Source: Bacteroidales bacterium (GTDB lineage Bacteria; Bacteroidota; Bacteroidia; Bacteroidales; VadinHA17). From it: DNA of 64,000 nt. Shown in pieces: positions 7,249-15,442 of the stretch. Below the pieces are notes generated by a model. That model was not told the DNA's origin. It made no database searches and saw only the letters and a list, made by a program, of their open reading frames with translations. The DNA lies in assembly GCA_021371855.1 (NCBI GenBank), contig JAJFVL010000040.1, forward strand, positions 1-64,000, in the 5' to 3' direction. A program made the position numbers and the translations under genes. Every line of letters begins with the position of its first letter. Position 1 is the stretch's first letter.

Positions 7249-8367
7249 TTAGTTAGCAGATACATCCATATATTTAATACCCCTTGGATTTTGAATTGCC
7301 GCATTAGCAAAGGTAATAGCAGTAATTTCAACTTTACCAAATTCCTTAAATTTAAGGTTGTCATAGATAAGTTCAGGAGTTCCCCAAACACCTACAAACA
7401 TATTTGACCAGTCACCCCAAAGTAATTTATTTGCAGGAGCAGAATCGGCAACATAAGCTGGTTGTCCAGCAAGTGTATCGTTATCCGTCCAAGCAAATTT
7501 AATGTTAGCACCTCCAGCATTTAAGTTTTCAAGGTATGCTCTTACATCAGAAGTTGTAACGAAAGCAGTTGCACCAAGATTGATGAATGTGTTTTTCTTT
7601 TCTTTTGTAATGTCTTTGTATGTTAATCCAGCAGCGGTAGAAGCTACAGAGCCATCAGTATTAGCACCAGCAAGAGTGAATGCTTTTGCCATAAGTTTTC
7701 TTTCATTAGCAGCTAACATATCTCCGATAATTTTGTTAATTGTATCAGGAGACGCATTCATTAAGAATTGTTTACTAAATTGTAATGAAGAGGAGAAATT
7801 AGAAGCATCAACAGCAGTTACAGAAATAACTGGATTTGATGCACCACCAGCAACACCTTCAGCAGTTACAGAAGCATCCAATTGACCAATATTAGGTAAT
7901 TCTTGTGTTCCTACCACACCAGTTTGAACGTTCATACCAAGTTTTCTACCAAAATCCAAGCCTTCTGTAACAAGTAAAGAAGTAGGATGAATGTTGGTTT
8001 GTATAATACCAGAAGCAGTAGTATTTAATAATGGATTAGTTTTTAATGCAAAACCACCATTTGGCCCTTCAAAATCTTTATGAATAAGACCTGTTTTTAA
8101 ATATGATTTAAGTGCACTTACTAAATCACTTCCAGTTTCAGTAACTGAATTCATGTTTCCAGTGACTTTCATTTTTGCAAGTTCTTCAGAATCTTTAGCT
8201 TTTTTAAGCAACCCTTTTAAAGTTGTCATTTCTGATTCATAAGCCTTGTAAACTTTATCTTCATCAGCAGTAAAGTCTCTTGTTTCAGTAAGAGCTTTAT
8301 CATTAAGACCGGTCATTGTATCAGCAAGAACCGAGATTTTTCTTTCAATTTCAAATATTTGATTCAT
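7249..8367 (-). CDS. Major capsid protein (HK97 fold)
   Basis: 372 residues. Residues about 1-75 form a charged coiled coil (FEIERKISVLADTMTGLN ... YESEMTTLKGLLKKAKDSEELAKMK), the delta/scaffold domain normally cut off by the prohead protease. The rest has the HK97 pattern: TNPLLNTTASGIIQTNIHPTS (N-arm), a central SLQFSKQFLMNASPDTINKIIGDML spine region, AFVTTSDVRAYLENL, and AGQPAYVADSAPANKLLWGDWSNMFVGVWG near the end. The family's 'lkgD..g.yk...' type insertion loop is short. It is preceded by the protease and followed by a terminator, as in HK97-like phages. Confidence 0.85.
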   Translation of the reverse strand: MNQIFEIERKISVLADTMTGLNDKALTETRDFTADEDKVYKAYESEMTTLKGLLKKAKDSEELAKMKVTGNMNSVTETGSDLVSALKSYLKTGLIHKDFEGPNGGFALKTNPLLNTTASGIIQTNIHPTSLLVTEGLDFGRKLGMNVQTGVVGTQELPNIGQLDASVTAEGVAGGASNPVISVTAVDASNFSSSLQFSKQFLMNASPDTINKIIGDMLAANERKLMAKAFTLAGANTDGSVASTAAGLTYKDITKEKKNTFINLGATAFVTTSDVRAYLENLNAGGANIKFAWTDNDTLAGQPAYVADSAPANKLLWGDWSNMFVGVWGTPELIYDNLKFKEFGKVEITAITFANAAIQNPRGIKYMDVSAN

Positions 8368-8375
8368 TTGTTTTT

Positions 8376-8401
8376 AAATTATTTTATTTTAATATATATC
8401 T
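8376..8401 (-). promoter_or_regulatory. Phage leader motif upstream of the capsid gene
   Basis: On the minus strand it contains ATATATATTAAAATAAAAT and ends about nine bases before the capsid ATG. The same string precedes the tail tube gene; shorter matches precede the genes starting at 4256, 7166, 10652, 12782, 13759, 15246 and 16632. This may be a phage promoter or a translation-initiation element. Confidence 0.5.
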
Positions 8402-9221
8402 ACACATTTTTGAGAATGCTAATCTTATTAGCGCGTAGTTTATGTAATACATTGTAGTATTCATCTTCATGTACTACAATTTCTTTATTTGCCTGTTTAA
8501 TATTCAACGTTGGAGTAACAGGATTTGAGCCAACTGGAACCGCACTACCTTCAAATACATTTGCCTCAGTAACAGCCCAGAAATATCCTACAGATTCAGC
8601 ATATTTTTTATTGACAATGTTGTCAATATATTTTAACCAAACAGCATATTCATCTTTATATTCATTGTCATTTACAGCAAGTTCAATGTTAACATATTGC
8701 ATACTTACACTATGGTTTTTTACATAACCTTTTTGGTATTGGCCAAACATAAATTCATTTCTCGCTTTCTTTATATTTGATTCAAACACCAAAGCTTGAG
8801 TAGTGCCTGGATGGTCATATCCTAAGTCTACCCAATTATATGTTTTTACATATACATTCAAATCTTCACCATCGGCAATAATCTTATCAAATTGTTTCTG
8901 ATGTTCCTGGATATGCATTAAGTTTGGTTTTTCAGCTAAACATTTATCCCAAATGCCTTCTATATGAACATCTCCATGAGAATCCAAAATATTAGTGGTA
9001 TTAATAATAAGAGTAGCAAAAAGTTCATCTTTGTTAACGTCCTTATTTGTTTTTATAATGTCATCATGATTGGCAGATTTTTGCATCAATACAGAAATGC
9101 AATCAGAGTGTTTTATGGTGCCTTTTGAAGCACTTATCATTTTTTCTTTATTTTCTACTAACCATTTAATTTTATCTTTAGTATCAATAAATGTTTTATT
9201 TTCTAATTCTTTGATTATCAT
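8400..9221 (-). CDS. Prohead maturation protease
   Basis: 273 residues. The segment LFATLIINTTNILDSHGDVHIEGIW (68-91) is the usual first strand pair of HK97-type proheads proteases; His107 in MHIQEHQ and Ser171/Ser173 in KNHSVSMQYVNIE are the probable catalytic residues, and EGSAVPVGSNPVTPTL (about 223-238) is the typical end of the domain. The first 65 residues are an unusual charged extension. The stop is just upstream of the capsid leader. The start overlaps the stop of the small upstream gene (ATGA). It would cut the capsid delta domain during maturation. Confidence 0.8.
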   Translation of the reverse strand: MIIKELENKTFIDTKDKIKWLVENKEKMISASKGTIKHSDCISVLMQKSANHDDIIKTNKDVNKDELFATLIINTTNILDSHGDVHIEGIWDKCLAEKPNLMHIQEHQKQFDKIIADGEDLNVYVKTYNWVDLGYDHPGTTQALVFESNIKKARNEFMFGQYQKGYVKNHSVSMQYVNIELAVNDNEYKDEYAVWLKYIDNIVNKKYAESVGYFWAVTEANVFEGSAVPVGSNPVTPTLNIKQANKEIVVHEDEYYNVLHKLRANKISILKNV

Positions 9222-9370
9222 TTCTCTATTACATTATTTTTGTTGGATTTAATCTTGTCATCAATTATTTGCTTTAATGATGGCATTTTTTCAAACTTTA
9301 ACTTATACTCAATGAGTTTCTTGTTAAGTTTTTTACTGTTGTCATCCTTATTTTTATATATATTATTCAT
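9218..9370 (-). CDS. Small 50-aa protein between portal and protease
   Basis: An ATG at 9370 lies inside the last codons of the portal gene (8-base overlap), and its TGA (9220-9218) overlaps the protease ATG (ATGA, 4 bases). The product is highly charged, mostly helical (MNNIYKNKDDNSKKLNKKLI, then MPSLKQIIDDKIKSNKN), and lacks Cys, Trp and His. Overlap on both sides with real genes, in a block where all neighbours are spaced this way, supports translation. It may be a small scaffold-like protein or simply a coupling element; no family was recognised. Confidence 0.6.
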   Translation of the reverse strand: MNNIYKNKDDNSKKLNKKLIEYKLKFEKMPSLKQIIDDKIKSNKNNVIEK

Positions 9371-10652
9371 TGCTTTTGAAGTTATTATTTTTGATATAAG
9401 CTTTCAATTTTTCAACATCAAGAGCTAATTCCTTAATTTGATTAATTGGTGTATTTTGATTGAATGTAAGAAGTACATCACCGCCTTCAACAGAAGGTAA
9501 GTCTTCTTCTCTTCTATATTCATTAATAGTTCTTACACCACCTTTTACTTCATTAAGTAAAATATCAGTTCTTGTTTTATGATCTGTCTCAACCATTGCT
9601 CTAAGATTAAACTCAATGGATTTGCCGCCAAGTATTTCATCTTTATATAAGAGTTTCTTTTCTAATTCTCTTCTATACATTTTTGCAATAGCAGCAAACG
9701 TTTCTGACGTAAAATTTAATTGCATTTGCTCTACATTATTGAATTTGGATTGTTCAAATAATCCTACAAGATTTGGCGGGATTCCATAAAATGAAGCAAT
9801 TTGACCAGCAGAAAACTTAACTGTAGCCAGAAATAATGCATCATTAACATTCATTTGAACTTCTTGTAAATCCATATTACTTGGAAGAGTAATCCAGCCT
9901 CCAGCCTTATCATAACCACTTACAGTTTCGGTAACTTTCTTAATTAGTTCTTCATATTTAGCCTTATCACCTATACTTTTGTTTATCACACTTGGCTTTA
10001 ATATTTTAGTGCTTCTAGCATCATTGTCATATACATTATTAACAGTTGACAACGCCTTATAAGATACACTTGCATTCATTTTTAAAATTTGAACCGGTGA
10101 AATGCCCCAAATGGTATCTTTAGTTATATCTCTAAAATGAAGTAGGTCTTTAGCTTCAACTGTTATTTCCCGTGTATAGTTATAATTGATATTATAAAAA
10201 ACATTATTATATATCTTTTTGTAACCAGTAACCCAAGAATTAGGAATTATTTCTAATGATGTTGGCATACCACCAAATTGACGATGTATATATGCAAATG
10301 AATTGCCTGTAAGACATCTTTGTAATTCTAAGTAGTTCCAAAAATGGAATGAATCAAGGATGTCATTGGGCTGGTGATGAAGTAAAAAATGTCTTGGATC
10401 TTCTATGTCTATTGATTTAAATCTATTTTCACTCTTATAAACATTTATAGGTAATCTTGATAAAGTATTTGCTAATATCTTGGCACATATATAAACGGTA
10501 GATATATTATTGAACATAGAATCATCATAATAATTAGGAATAGATGTTCCATTTATAACAACAGAATTCGTTGAACCAATCCAATCACCTGTTGTAGTAA
10601 TATTTCTAGTATTTTTATCAATCTTAAGTTTCTTTAAGAAGTTTTCAAGCAT
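9363..10652 (-). CDS. Phage portal protein (HK97 family)
   Basis: 429 residues. The family landmarks are clear: ISTVYICAKILANTLSRLPINVYK (about 49-72), HFLLHHQPN, LEIIPNSWVTGYK, DLLHFRDIT, the GGWITLPSNMDLQEVQMN segment, and ASFYGIPPNLVG followed by NNVEQMQLNFTSETFAAIAKMYRRELEKKLL (stem/wing helices). It forms the dodecameric ring through which TerL pumps DNA. It lies between TerL and the protease with a leader motif at 10662-10687. Length is normal for the family. Confidence 0.9.
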   Translation of the reverse strand: MLENFLKKLKIDKNTRNITTTGDWIGSTNSVVINGTSIPNYYDDSMFNNISTVYICAKILANTLSRLPINVYKSENRFKSIDIEDPRHFLLHHQPNDILDSFHFWNYLELQRCLTGNSFAYIHRQFGGMPTSLEIIPNSWVTGYKKIYNNVFYNINYNYTREITVEAKDLLHFRDITKDTIWGISPVQILKMNASVSYKALSTVNNVYDNDARSTKILKPSVINKSIGDKAKYEELIKKVTETVSGYDKAGGWITLPSNMDLQEVQMNVNDALFLATVKFSAGQIASFYGIPPNLVGLFEQSKFNNVEQMQLNFTSETFAAIAKMYRRELEKKLLYKDEILGGKSIEFNLRAMVETDHKTRTDILLNEVKGGVRTINEYRREEDLPSVEGGDVLLTFNQNTPINQIKELALDVEKLKAYIKNNNFKSNE

Positions 10653-10690
10653 TGTGTTGAATTATTTTATAGTATATATATTCATTCATT

Positions 10691-12433
10691 CTACCAAATT
10701 GGAACATCAGATAATTTATCATAGTTTCTATGATAGTATAAAGCCATTGCATCATTTAATGCTACGGCTCCATCTACAGACTCCTTACTTTCATTCTTAA
10801 ATATTTTCAAATTACCATTACTGTCGGCATACCTTATTCTAATATTTCTCCAGTTCCATATCATAACAGGATTATCACTATATATAAGCTTATCTGAATA
10901 TATAGACGTTAGAATTTTTGACAATGGTTCTGACATGTAAGCTGGCCATTGCTTTACAGGATATTGTTCACCACACTCAACATCTATAAGAAATTTCTGT
11001 AACTCAGCCCATCCATAAGGATCATATCCAATGCCTATAACATTAAATTGCTTTGATAATATATCAATCCTTTGAGCGATTAAACCATTATCTATATACT
11101 TACCACTACATCTTGTAATGTATCCTTGGTTTACCCAGTCTAGTATATTTTCACCAGTCTTTCTTATAAATAATTTACTGTCATTTGCTATCCAATAATA
11201 AGGGTATGCTTCCCATTTGTCATTTTCGTCATCATGGAATAAACATACAAGTGAACTCAAGTCATTAGTCTTACTTAAATCTAAACCTAAATAGCAATCT
11301 TTACCGTACCATTTTTCAAGGTCTACCGGCTTAAAAGCTCTTTCTTTATCGGCATCACTTAATACTTCATATTCATTGTAATTAATAAATATATTAAGGT
11401 CTTTAGTTTTAAAATCTGCTTTTGCTGATGGAGAAAAAAGAGCTTTACCATAATTTTTTTCCATATTATATAACGTTTTATTATGCCCTAAAGAAGGATT
11501 ACATTTATACCAAAGTTTTTTATTGCTTATGTCTTCTACATCATCATCTTTGTCAAGGCAATACAGGAATGGAAGAAACCCATCTTCTTTAATTTCACCC
11601 ATTGCTATTTTTTTTGCTCTATCTACCAAATCAACACAAAAGCCCATTGTTGAATAACCTGCTGTACTTATTAGCATCACTAAACTGCCTGGCCTTTTAT
11701 CCGCGCTTTTTTGAGCGCTACGATATACTTTTTCATCTTTCAATAAATGAATTTCATCTATAAAAGCTAACGCTAATTCTGGTCCATCAATCTTCGCACT
11801 ATCATTAGGCACCACCTTAATTGATCCTGTATCATTTATTGTTTTTATTGTTCTATTGTTTTTGCCTCTTCTGATGCTAGAACCATCAGTATTAAGCATT
11901 ATAGTGTCTTTATTAAAATGAATATATTGGTATAATTCAGGTGAATGCATAATTGTGTTTGTTAAATTTGATATAACATTTTCTCTGCTTAGTACCGTTG
12001 AAATAATTATAGCTTGTGGGCTTATTTGTTTATATCCTAAAAGAAAATACAAAGCAAGAGCAACACCTAAAGTTGTTTTGCCGTTACCTCTACCCATATA
12101 AGTAAATGACTCGCTAAATCTTCTTCTATTAGTCCCTTTATGATATATCCCAAAAATCATGGCAATAAGTAAAGCTTGCCAAGGCAATAACTCTAGGCGC
12201 TTGTAACCTTCACCACCATATGCTATGTTAACTAGGTATAAAAATCTAAATACCCGATCTACTTTTTTAACTTTAATTTCATATTCATCACCTGGATGTG
12301 CAAACCATTCTACAACATTTTTCATATATTGGTTTACTATTATTGATCCATCCCTTACTCCATAAATATATTCTTCAACTTTATGCCAACATTTATCAAC
12401 ATATTCCTTAATATTCTCTGCTTCATTATTCAT
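10691..12433 (-). CDS. Terminase large subunit (packaging ATPase/nuclease)
   Basis: 580 residues. The ATPase domain has Walker A GRGNGKTT (114-121) within FTYMGRGNGKTTLGVALAL and Walker B ALAFIDEIHLL with Asp226-Glu227; the coupling motif is VMLISTAGYS. The nuclease domain begins with CYLGLDLSKTNDLSSLVCLF (first catalytic Asp) and ends with DGAVALNDAMALYY. This is the HK97-type TerL. Its start overlaps the end of TerS by eight bases, so the two subunits are coupled. Expected to cut and translocate phage DNA into proheads. Confidence 0.9.
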   Translation of the reverse strand: MNNEAENIKEYVDKCWHKVEEYIYGVRDGSIIVNQYMKNVVEWFAHPGDEYEIKVKKVDRVFRFLYLVNIAYGGEGYKRLELLPWQALLIAMIFGIYHKGTNRRRFSESFTYMGRGNGKTTLGVALALYFLLGYKQISPQAIIISTVLSRENVISNLTNTIMHSPELYQYIHFNKDTIMLNTDGSSIRRGKNNRTIKTINDTGSIKVVPNDSAKIDGPELALAFIDEIHLLKDEKVYRSAQKSADKRPGSLVMLISTAGYSTMGFCVDLVDRAKKIAMGEIKEDGFLPFLYCLDKDDDVEDISNKKLWYKCNPSLGHNKTLYNMEKNYGKALFSPSAKADFKTKDLNIFINYNEYEVLSDADKERAFKPVDLEKWYGKDCYLGLDLSKTNDLSSLVCLFHDDENDKWEAYPYYWIANDSKLFIRKTGENILDWVNQGYITRCSGKYIDNGLIAQRIDILSKQFNVIGIGYDPYGWAELQKFLIDVECGEQYPVKQWPAYMSEPLSKILTSIYSDKLIYSDNPVMIWNWRNIRIRYADSNGNLKIFKNESKESVDGAVALNDAMALYYHRNYDKLSDVPIW

Positions 12434-12782
12434 CAGGAATATTATTTATTTTGTCCAGCAATGACATTGTATTTTCAAGTTTTGTAGTAAGCTCAATCTT
12501 TTTACCTTTTTTAGAAAGCCCTAGTAACTCAATGTCTGCTCTAATATGTTTCGCTGCATCATTCATTGCCATAAATGCTATGTTCATAAAATAGCGTGCT
12601 GTTGCTTCTCTGACTCCAGGAACGGCATTGGCAGAAACTCTTCTTCTGTAACCTTCTGCTTTTACATCCTTGGCGGCCTCTTTAAAAATGTCATAATAGA
12701 TTATTAATCTCTCAATAGTTATGTCATCAGACGGCTTGTATTCATCCCCTAATGCATCTATAATCTTTTCTTTTAAATTCAT
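12426..12782 (-). CDS. Terminase small subunit (P27-like)
   Basis: 118 residues, all helical: a DERIVED-type first half (ERLIIYYDIFKEAAKDVKAEG) and a second helix set (TARYFMNIAFMAMNDAAKHIRADIELLGLSKKGKK), matching P27-type small subunits that bind the packaging site and hand DNA to TerL. It is immediately upstream of and overlapping TerL. An AT-rich leader with ATATATA lies at 12792-12812, and this is the first gene of the structural block reading leftward. Confidence 0.75.
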   Translation of the reverse strand: MNLKEKIIDALGDEYKPSDDITIERLIIYYDIFKEAAKDVKAEGYRRRVSANAVPGVREATARYFMNIAFMAMNDAAKHIRADIELLGLSKKGKKIELTTKLENTMSLLDKINNIPDE

Positions 12783-13005
12783 TTTAATGTTGTTTTCTAT
12801 ATATATTCACATTAAAGTGATGAAAGTTGGAATAAAAAGCTAAAGTGTTGACTGGATGGAAGCACCTGGGCTTCAGGACTGTTTCGTCAAAACTCTGTAT
12901 AAGAAATGAAGCTTGTGGCCGGATTTGGATAAAAAATATTTTCTTATCATTTTACAGATACCCCTATATTTTTTAAGAATAAATAAAGAAAACTTGACTT
13001 TATCC
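12783..13005. other. Divergent intergenic segment between TerS and the HNH gene
   Basis: The left part is the TerS leader. At about 12824-12940 the composition changes to a more balanced base content containing a small hairpin (GAAGC, 6-base loop, GCTTC near 12860), then AT-rich sequence resumes up to the HNH ATG. No open frame of note and no host -7 box was found. The segment looks inserted or like a structured transcript leader, but no RNA family was recognised. Confidence 0.3.
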
Positions 13006-13317
13006 ATGACATTTGACTTTACAACATATGAAGGGAGACAAAGCTTCTATCAGTCCACCATTTGGAACAAGATTAAAAGATACAAGAAAGCTTTAAATCC
13101 ATTATGTGAGCATTGTTTAAAGCAAGGGAAATTATCTCCTACTGTAGACATACATCATATGATTGATTTAGAAGTGTTGCCTACATTTGAGAATGCTACT
13201 GATATATCAAAACTCGTATCACTATGTAAGTCCTGTCATACAAAGATTACAAATCAAAAAAAGGCTCCCATATGGAAACCTTTTAATATGAAAGACTTTA
13301 ATAATTATTTTTCTTAA
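13006..13317 (+). CDS. HNH endonuclease
   Basis: About 103 residues from the ATG at 13006; a longer frame to a TTG at 12913 exists but its N-terminus is hydrophobic and unlike the family. The domain shows CEHC (zinc pair one), DIHHMIDLEVLP (catalytic HH), then LCKSCHTKITNQKK (zinc pair two and final His), the standard HNH layout. HNH proteins beside TerS are known to be needed for cos cleavage and packaging in some HK97-like phages, so that role is plausible. Its direction, opposite to all packaging genes, is unusual. Confidence 0.85.
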   Translation: MTFDFTTYEGRQSFYQSTIWNKIKRYKKALNPLCEHCLKQGKLSPTVDIHHMIDLEVLPTFENATDISKLVSLCKSCHTKITNQKKAPIWKPFNMKDFNNYFS

Positions 13318-13339
13318 CCTTTTCTGATATCAAAATAAG

Positions 13340-13759
13340 TTATACAAAATCTTCAGGATCACAATGATGGTAGTTTGCTACACATACATTGATATCAACA
13401 TCTTTAATCTCATACTTAAGTTTATCTATTATTTGATTTGTAACATGACAAATTAAAATAGTGTCGCTCGGTCTTCCATATACTTGTGATTGACTACGGA
13501 AGTTAGCACTTACATAAAGGGTGCTCGAATATACCTGATATTGCAGGTTAATGAGACAACTGTTATGTGATATACCATTATTAACAACGATTACGCCTTG
13601 TCTCGACCCTTTATTTTTATTTAAAGACTCAATAACAAGCGGGATTTGCTTATCAATAATAGCTTCATACGTTGTCGTGTTAACGAGTTTATTATGTGCT
13701 TTAAATTCATAATCGGTTCTTGGCTCATACTTAATTTTGTAAATGTAATTGATTTTCAT
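13340..13759 (-). CDS. Small thymidylate-synthase-fold protein (dCMP-modifying type possible)
   Basis: 139 residues. By eye it aligns with the central half of ThyA: SRQGVIVVNN with the SRRIIVSAWN segment, NSCLINLQYQV with the catalytic PCHAFFQFYV (Cys68), FRSQSQVYGRPSD with QRSCDVFLGLPFN, and CVANYHHCDPED with the GDTHLYSNHMD region. Arg53, Cys68, Arg88-Ser89 and Gly95-x-Pro97 are kept. Asp99 stands where dUMP-specific enzymes have Asn; in T4 dCMP hydroxymethylase that position is Asp. The N-terminal and C-terminal thirds of a normal 260-residue enzyme are absent, so activity is uncertain. Its stop is 22 bases from the convergent HNH gene. Confidence 0.5.
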   Translation of the reverse strand: MKINYIYKIKYEPRTDYEFKAHNKLVNTTTYEAIIDKQIPLVIESLNKNKGSRQGVIVVNNGISHNSCLINLQYQVYSSTLYVSANFRSQSQVYGRPSDTILICHVTNQIIDKLKYEIKDVDINVCVANYHHCDPEDFV

Positions 13760-13790
13760 ATAACGTATTTTATTTTAATATGTTAAGTCC

Positions 13791-14054
13791 AAAGTGTACC
13801 ACTAATAAGGATATATACCCAAGCCTAATGAAATACATAATTAATTAATTATCTTGTCAAGCGCTGACTTTCCCTAACTTATTAACTGGTTAAACATTGT
13901 ACTACATAAAAGTAATAATACTAGAGTTTAGAATAATAGATCATTTGTTATATCATTTAAAAGTCCCTATCTTTTTAACCAGTAATTAATTGGGGCAAAA
14001 GTGTACTACTAATAAGGATATATACCCAAGCCTAATGAAATACATAATTAATTA
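13791..14054. repeat. Repeat-rich intergenic segment, iteron-like (possible origin)
   Basis: A direct repeat of about 57 bp occurs at 13791-13849 and 13998-14054, with one mismatch (GTGTACC/TACTAATAAGG). The second copy covers the last codons and stop of the polymerase-like gene. Between them are two 16-base direct repeats, TCCCTAnCTTnTTAAC at 13871-13886 and 13964-13979, and an inverted pair ACTGGTTAAA (13885-13894) / TTTAACCAGT (13974-13983). No frame of note lies inside. The layout suggests a replication origin or a deletion scar left by recombination between duplicated gene ends; both are inference. Confidence 0.6.
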
Positions 14055-15246
14055 TTTTGTTTTCGCTGAAAGCTTTATCCAAACTACTTAACACTTTCGC
14101 CCTGATTTCTACCTTAAAATACAAACTGTCATGCACTGATAAACAACCTTCATTTACATGTTCATTGCAGGCGCTGATAAAGATACTTGACTCTAATCTT
14201 TGTAAAGTAGCTGCTAAGTCAGATTGAATTGGTTTATATAGTTTATAAAGCTCATTAAATTCCTTTTCAAATATTATTTCAAATTGAGGTTTGGTTCCGG
14301 TTGATTTGAAAAGCATTTTTAAAAATTCAGTCTTAGCATCATCTCGGTTGGAAATAGTTTTTTGAATTTTATGACCAGCTGAATAATCAAAACAAGAGTA
14401 GAATTTATTGCCAGTATCTTGCCATTTTTTTAAGAACCATAAATAAACATCATCATTTATAACTATATCATAAAAAGCTTTTGCTTTGTCTGGATAAAGA
14501 TTATATAAGAATGAAGCTAATAAGAATGGTTGTGAACATTTAAGATCAATACTTGATAGCTTTTCCCCATCAATAGTGCAGAATTCTCTTAGTTCTCTTT
14601 TTATAAGATTAAAATTTGTAAATATTCTACCACCTTTTTCTCCTTCAACTGCAATAATTTTCTTGTCTTCAAGGTCAAGAATCATTCTTATATAACATCG
14701 TTTTTGGTCAAAGTTGATTGATCTTTCAATATAATATTGCTGGTCAATCCATTTAAGAGCTTTTTCAGAATCAATATGAAAACGGTCACTTTTTAACAAA
14801 TTGAATTGCGGTTTTGCTTTATCATCAATCAACTTGTTATTGTTTATTAAAAATTTATAATATTTCTCTGAAACATTTTCCTTAATAATCTTTATTTCAT
14901 TACTCTGAAGTTCATACGAAAAGAGTGGAGAATAAGAGTAGTATCTTGTTTTATGATTATTCTTATCATATGGCGTTGATGTTAGAATGCCACTTTTTTG
15001 AAGCTTTGCAAGCATAATATCAAGTTTCCAAGTGAGTTTGCCGTTAATTGATTTCCGACCAAAAACAAGTCTTAATTGATTATTTGCAAACCAAGCTTTG
15101 TCTTTAAACTCAGCTTTTCTCATAAGATTTTCAATATGATATAACAGGACAATAAAATCTTCTTTTGTTGTAATACTATCATATTCATTACTTAAAAGAT
15201 TGTCTAAAGTATTCAGATAATTTAGTGTGAATGATAATGTTTGCAT
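14032..15246 (-). CDS. Compact family-A-polymerase-like protein with N-terminal winged-helix-like region
   Basis: 404 residues. Three motifs in the right order resemble family A polymerases: SSIDLKCSQPFLLASF (231-246, Asp234; compare motif A), RDDAKTEFLKMLF (301-313, Arg301 and Lys305; compare R-x3-K of motif B) and CLSVHDSLYFKVE (368-380, Asp373; compare QVHDELVFEV, motif C). Spacing from B to C is about 70 residues, much shorter than in Klenow or T7 polymerase, and no 3'-5' exonuclease motifs are seen. Residues about 50-110 (WKLDIMLAKLQKSGILTSTPYD) look like a winged helix as in replication initiators. It may be a phage replicase or primer-polymerase; no name is assigned. It starts at ATG 15246 behind a repeat-rich control region. 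Confidence 0.55.
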   Translation of the reverse strand: MQTLSFTLNYLNTLDNLLSNEYDSITTKEDFIVLLYHIENLMRKAEFKDKAWFANNQLRLVFGRKSINGKLTWKLDIMLAKLQKSGILTSTPYDKNNHKTRYYSYSPLFSYELQSNEIKIIKENVSEKYYKFLINNNKLIDDKAKPQFNLLKSDRFHIDSEKALKWIDQQYYIERSINFDQKRCYIRMILDLEDKKIIAVEGEKGGRIFTNFNLIKRELREFCTIDGEKLSSIDLKCSQPFLLASFLYNLYPDKAKAFYDIVINDDVYLWFLKKWQDTGNKFYSCFDYSAGHKIQKTISNRDDAKTEFLKMLFKSTGTKPQFEIIFEKEFNELYKLYKPIQSDLAATLQRLESSIFISACNEHVNEGCLSVHDSLYFKVEIRAKVLSSLDKAFSENKIINYVFH

Positions 15247-15250
15247 ATAG

Positions 15251-15360
15251 ATCGTGGTTTATTTTAAATATATCAAATATAAAGGACTTATGGCAACCAC
15301 GACGAAACCTTTAAGTCCTTTAATATTTGATAAAAAATATCTTCTTATTTTATCGTGGTT
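15251..15360. promoter_or_regulatory. Inverted-repeat control region upstream of the polymerase-like gene
   Basis: A near-perfect inverted repeat (arms 15272-15290 and 15312-15331; one base extra in one arm) has a 21-base loop. An 8-base word TCGTGGTT occurs directly at 15252-15259 and 15353-15360, and inverted (AACCACGA) at 15295-15302 in the loop. The gene's ATG lies five bases beyond the first copy. This could be an autoregulatory operator or an initiation site bound by the winged-helix part of the gene product. Confidence 0.5.
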
Positions 15361-15425
15361 TTATTATATATCTACGGAAAAATTTGGGTTTTTGCCACTT
15401 ATCGCATCTTGCTTTTTTTCTCAAA

Positions 15426-15442
15426 TGTCCATTTTATGGACA
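15426..15442. promoter_or_regulatory. Perfect palindrome, operator-like
   Basis: TGTCCAT-TTT-ATGGACA, seven-base arms with a three-base centre, lies in the non-coding stretch between the polymerase-like gene and the divergent promoters. Size and symmetry fit a dimeric repressor site; no cognate regulator is in the window. Confidence 0.4.

Noticed and set aside
13791..14054. 57-bp direct repeats as attL/attR of the prophage
   Set aside because: Both copies lie inside the prophage between phage genes, only 207 bp apart, with structural genes on one side and more phage DNA on the other.
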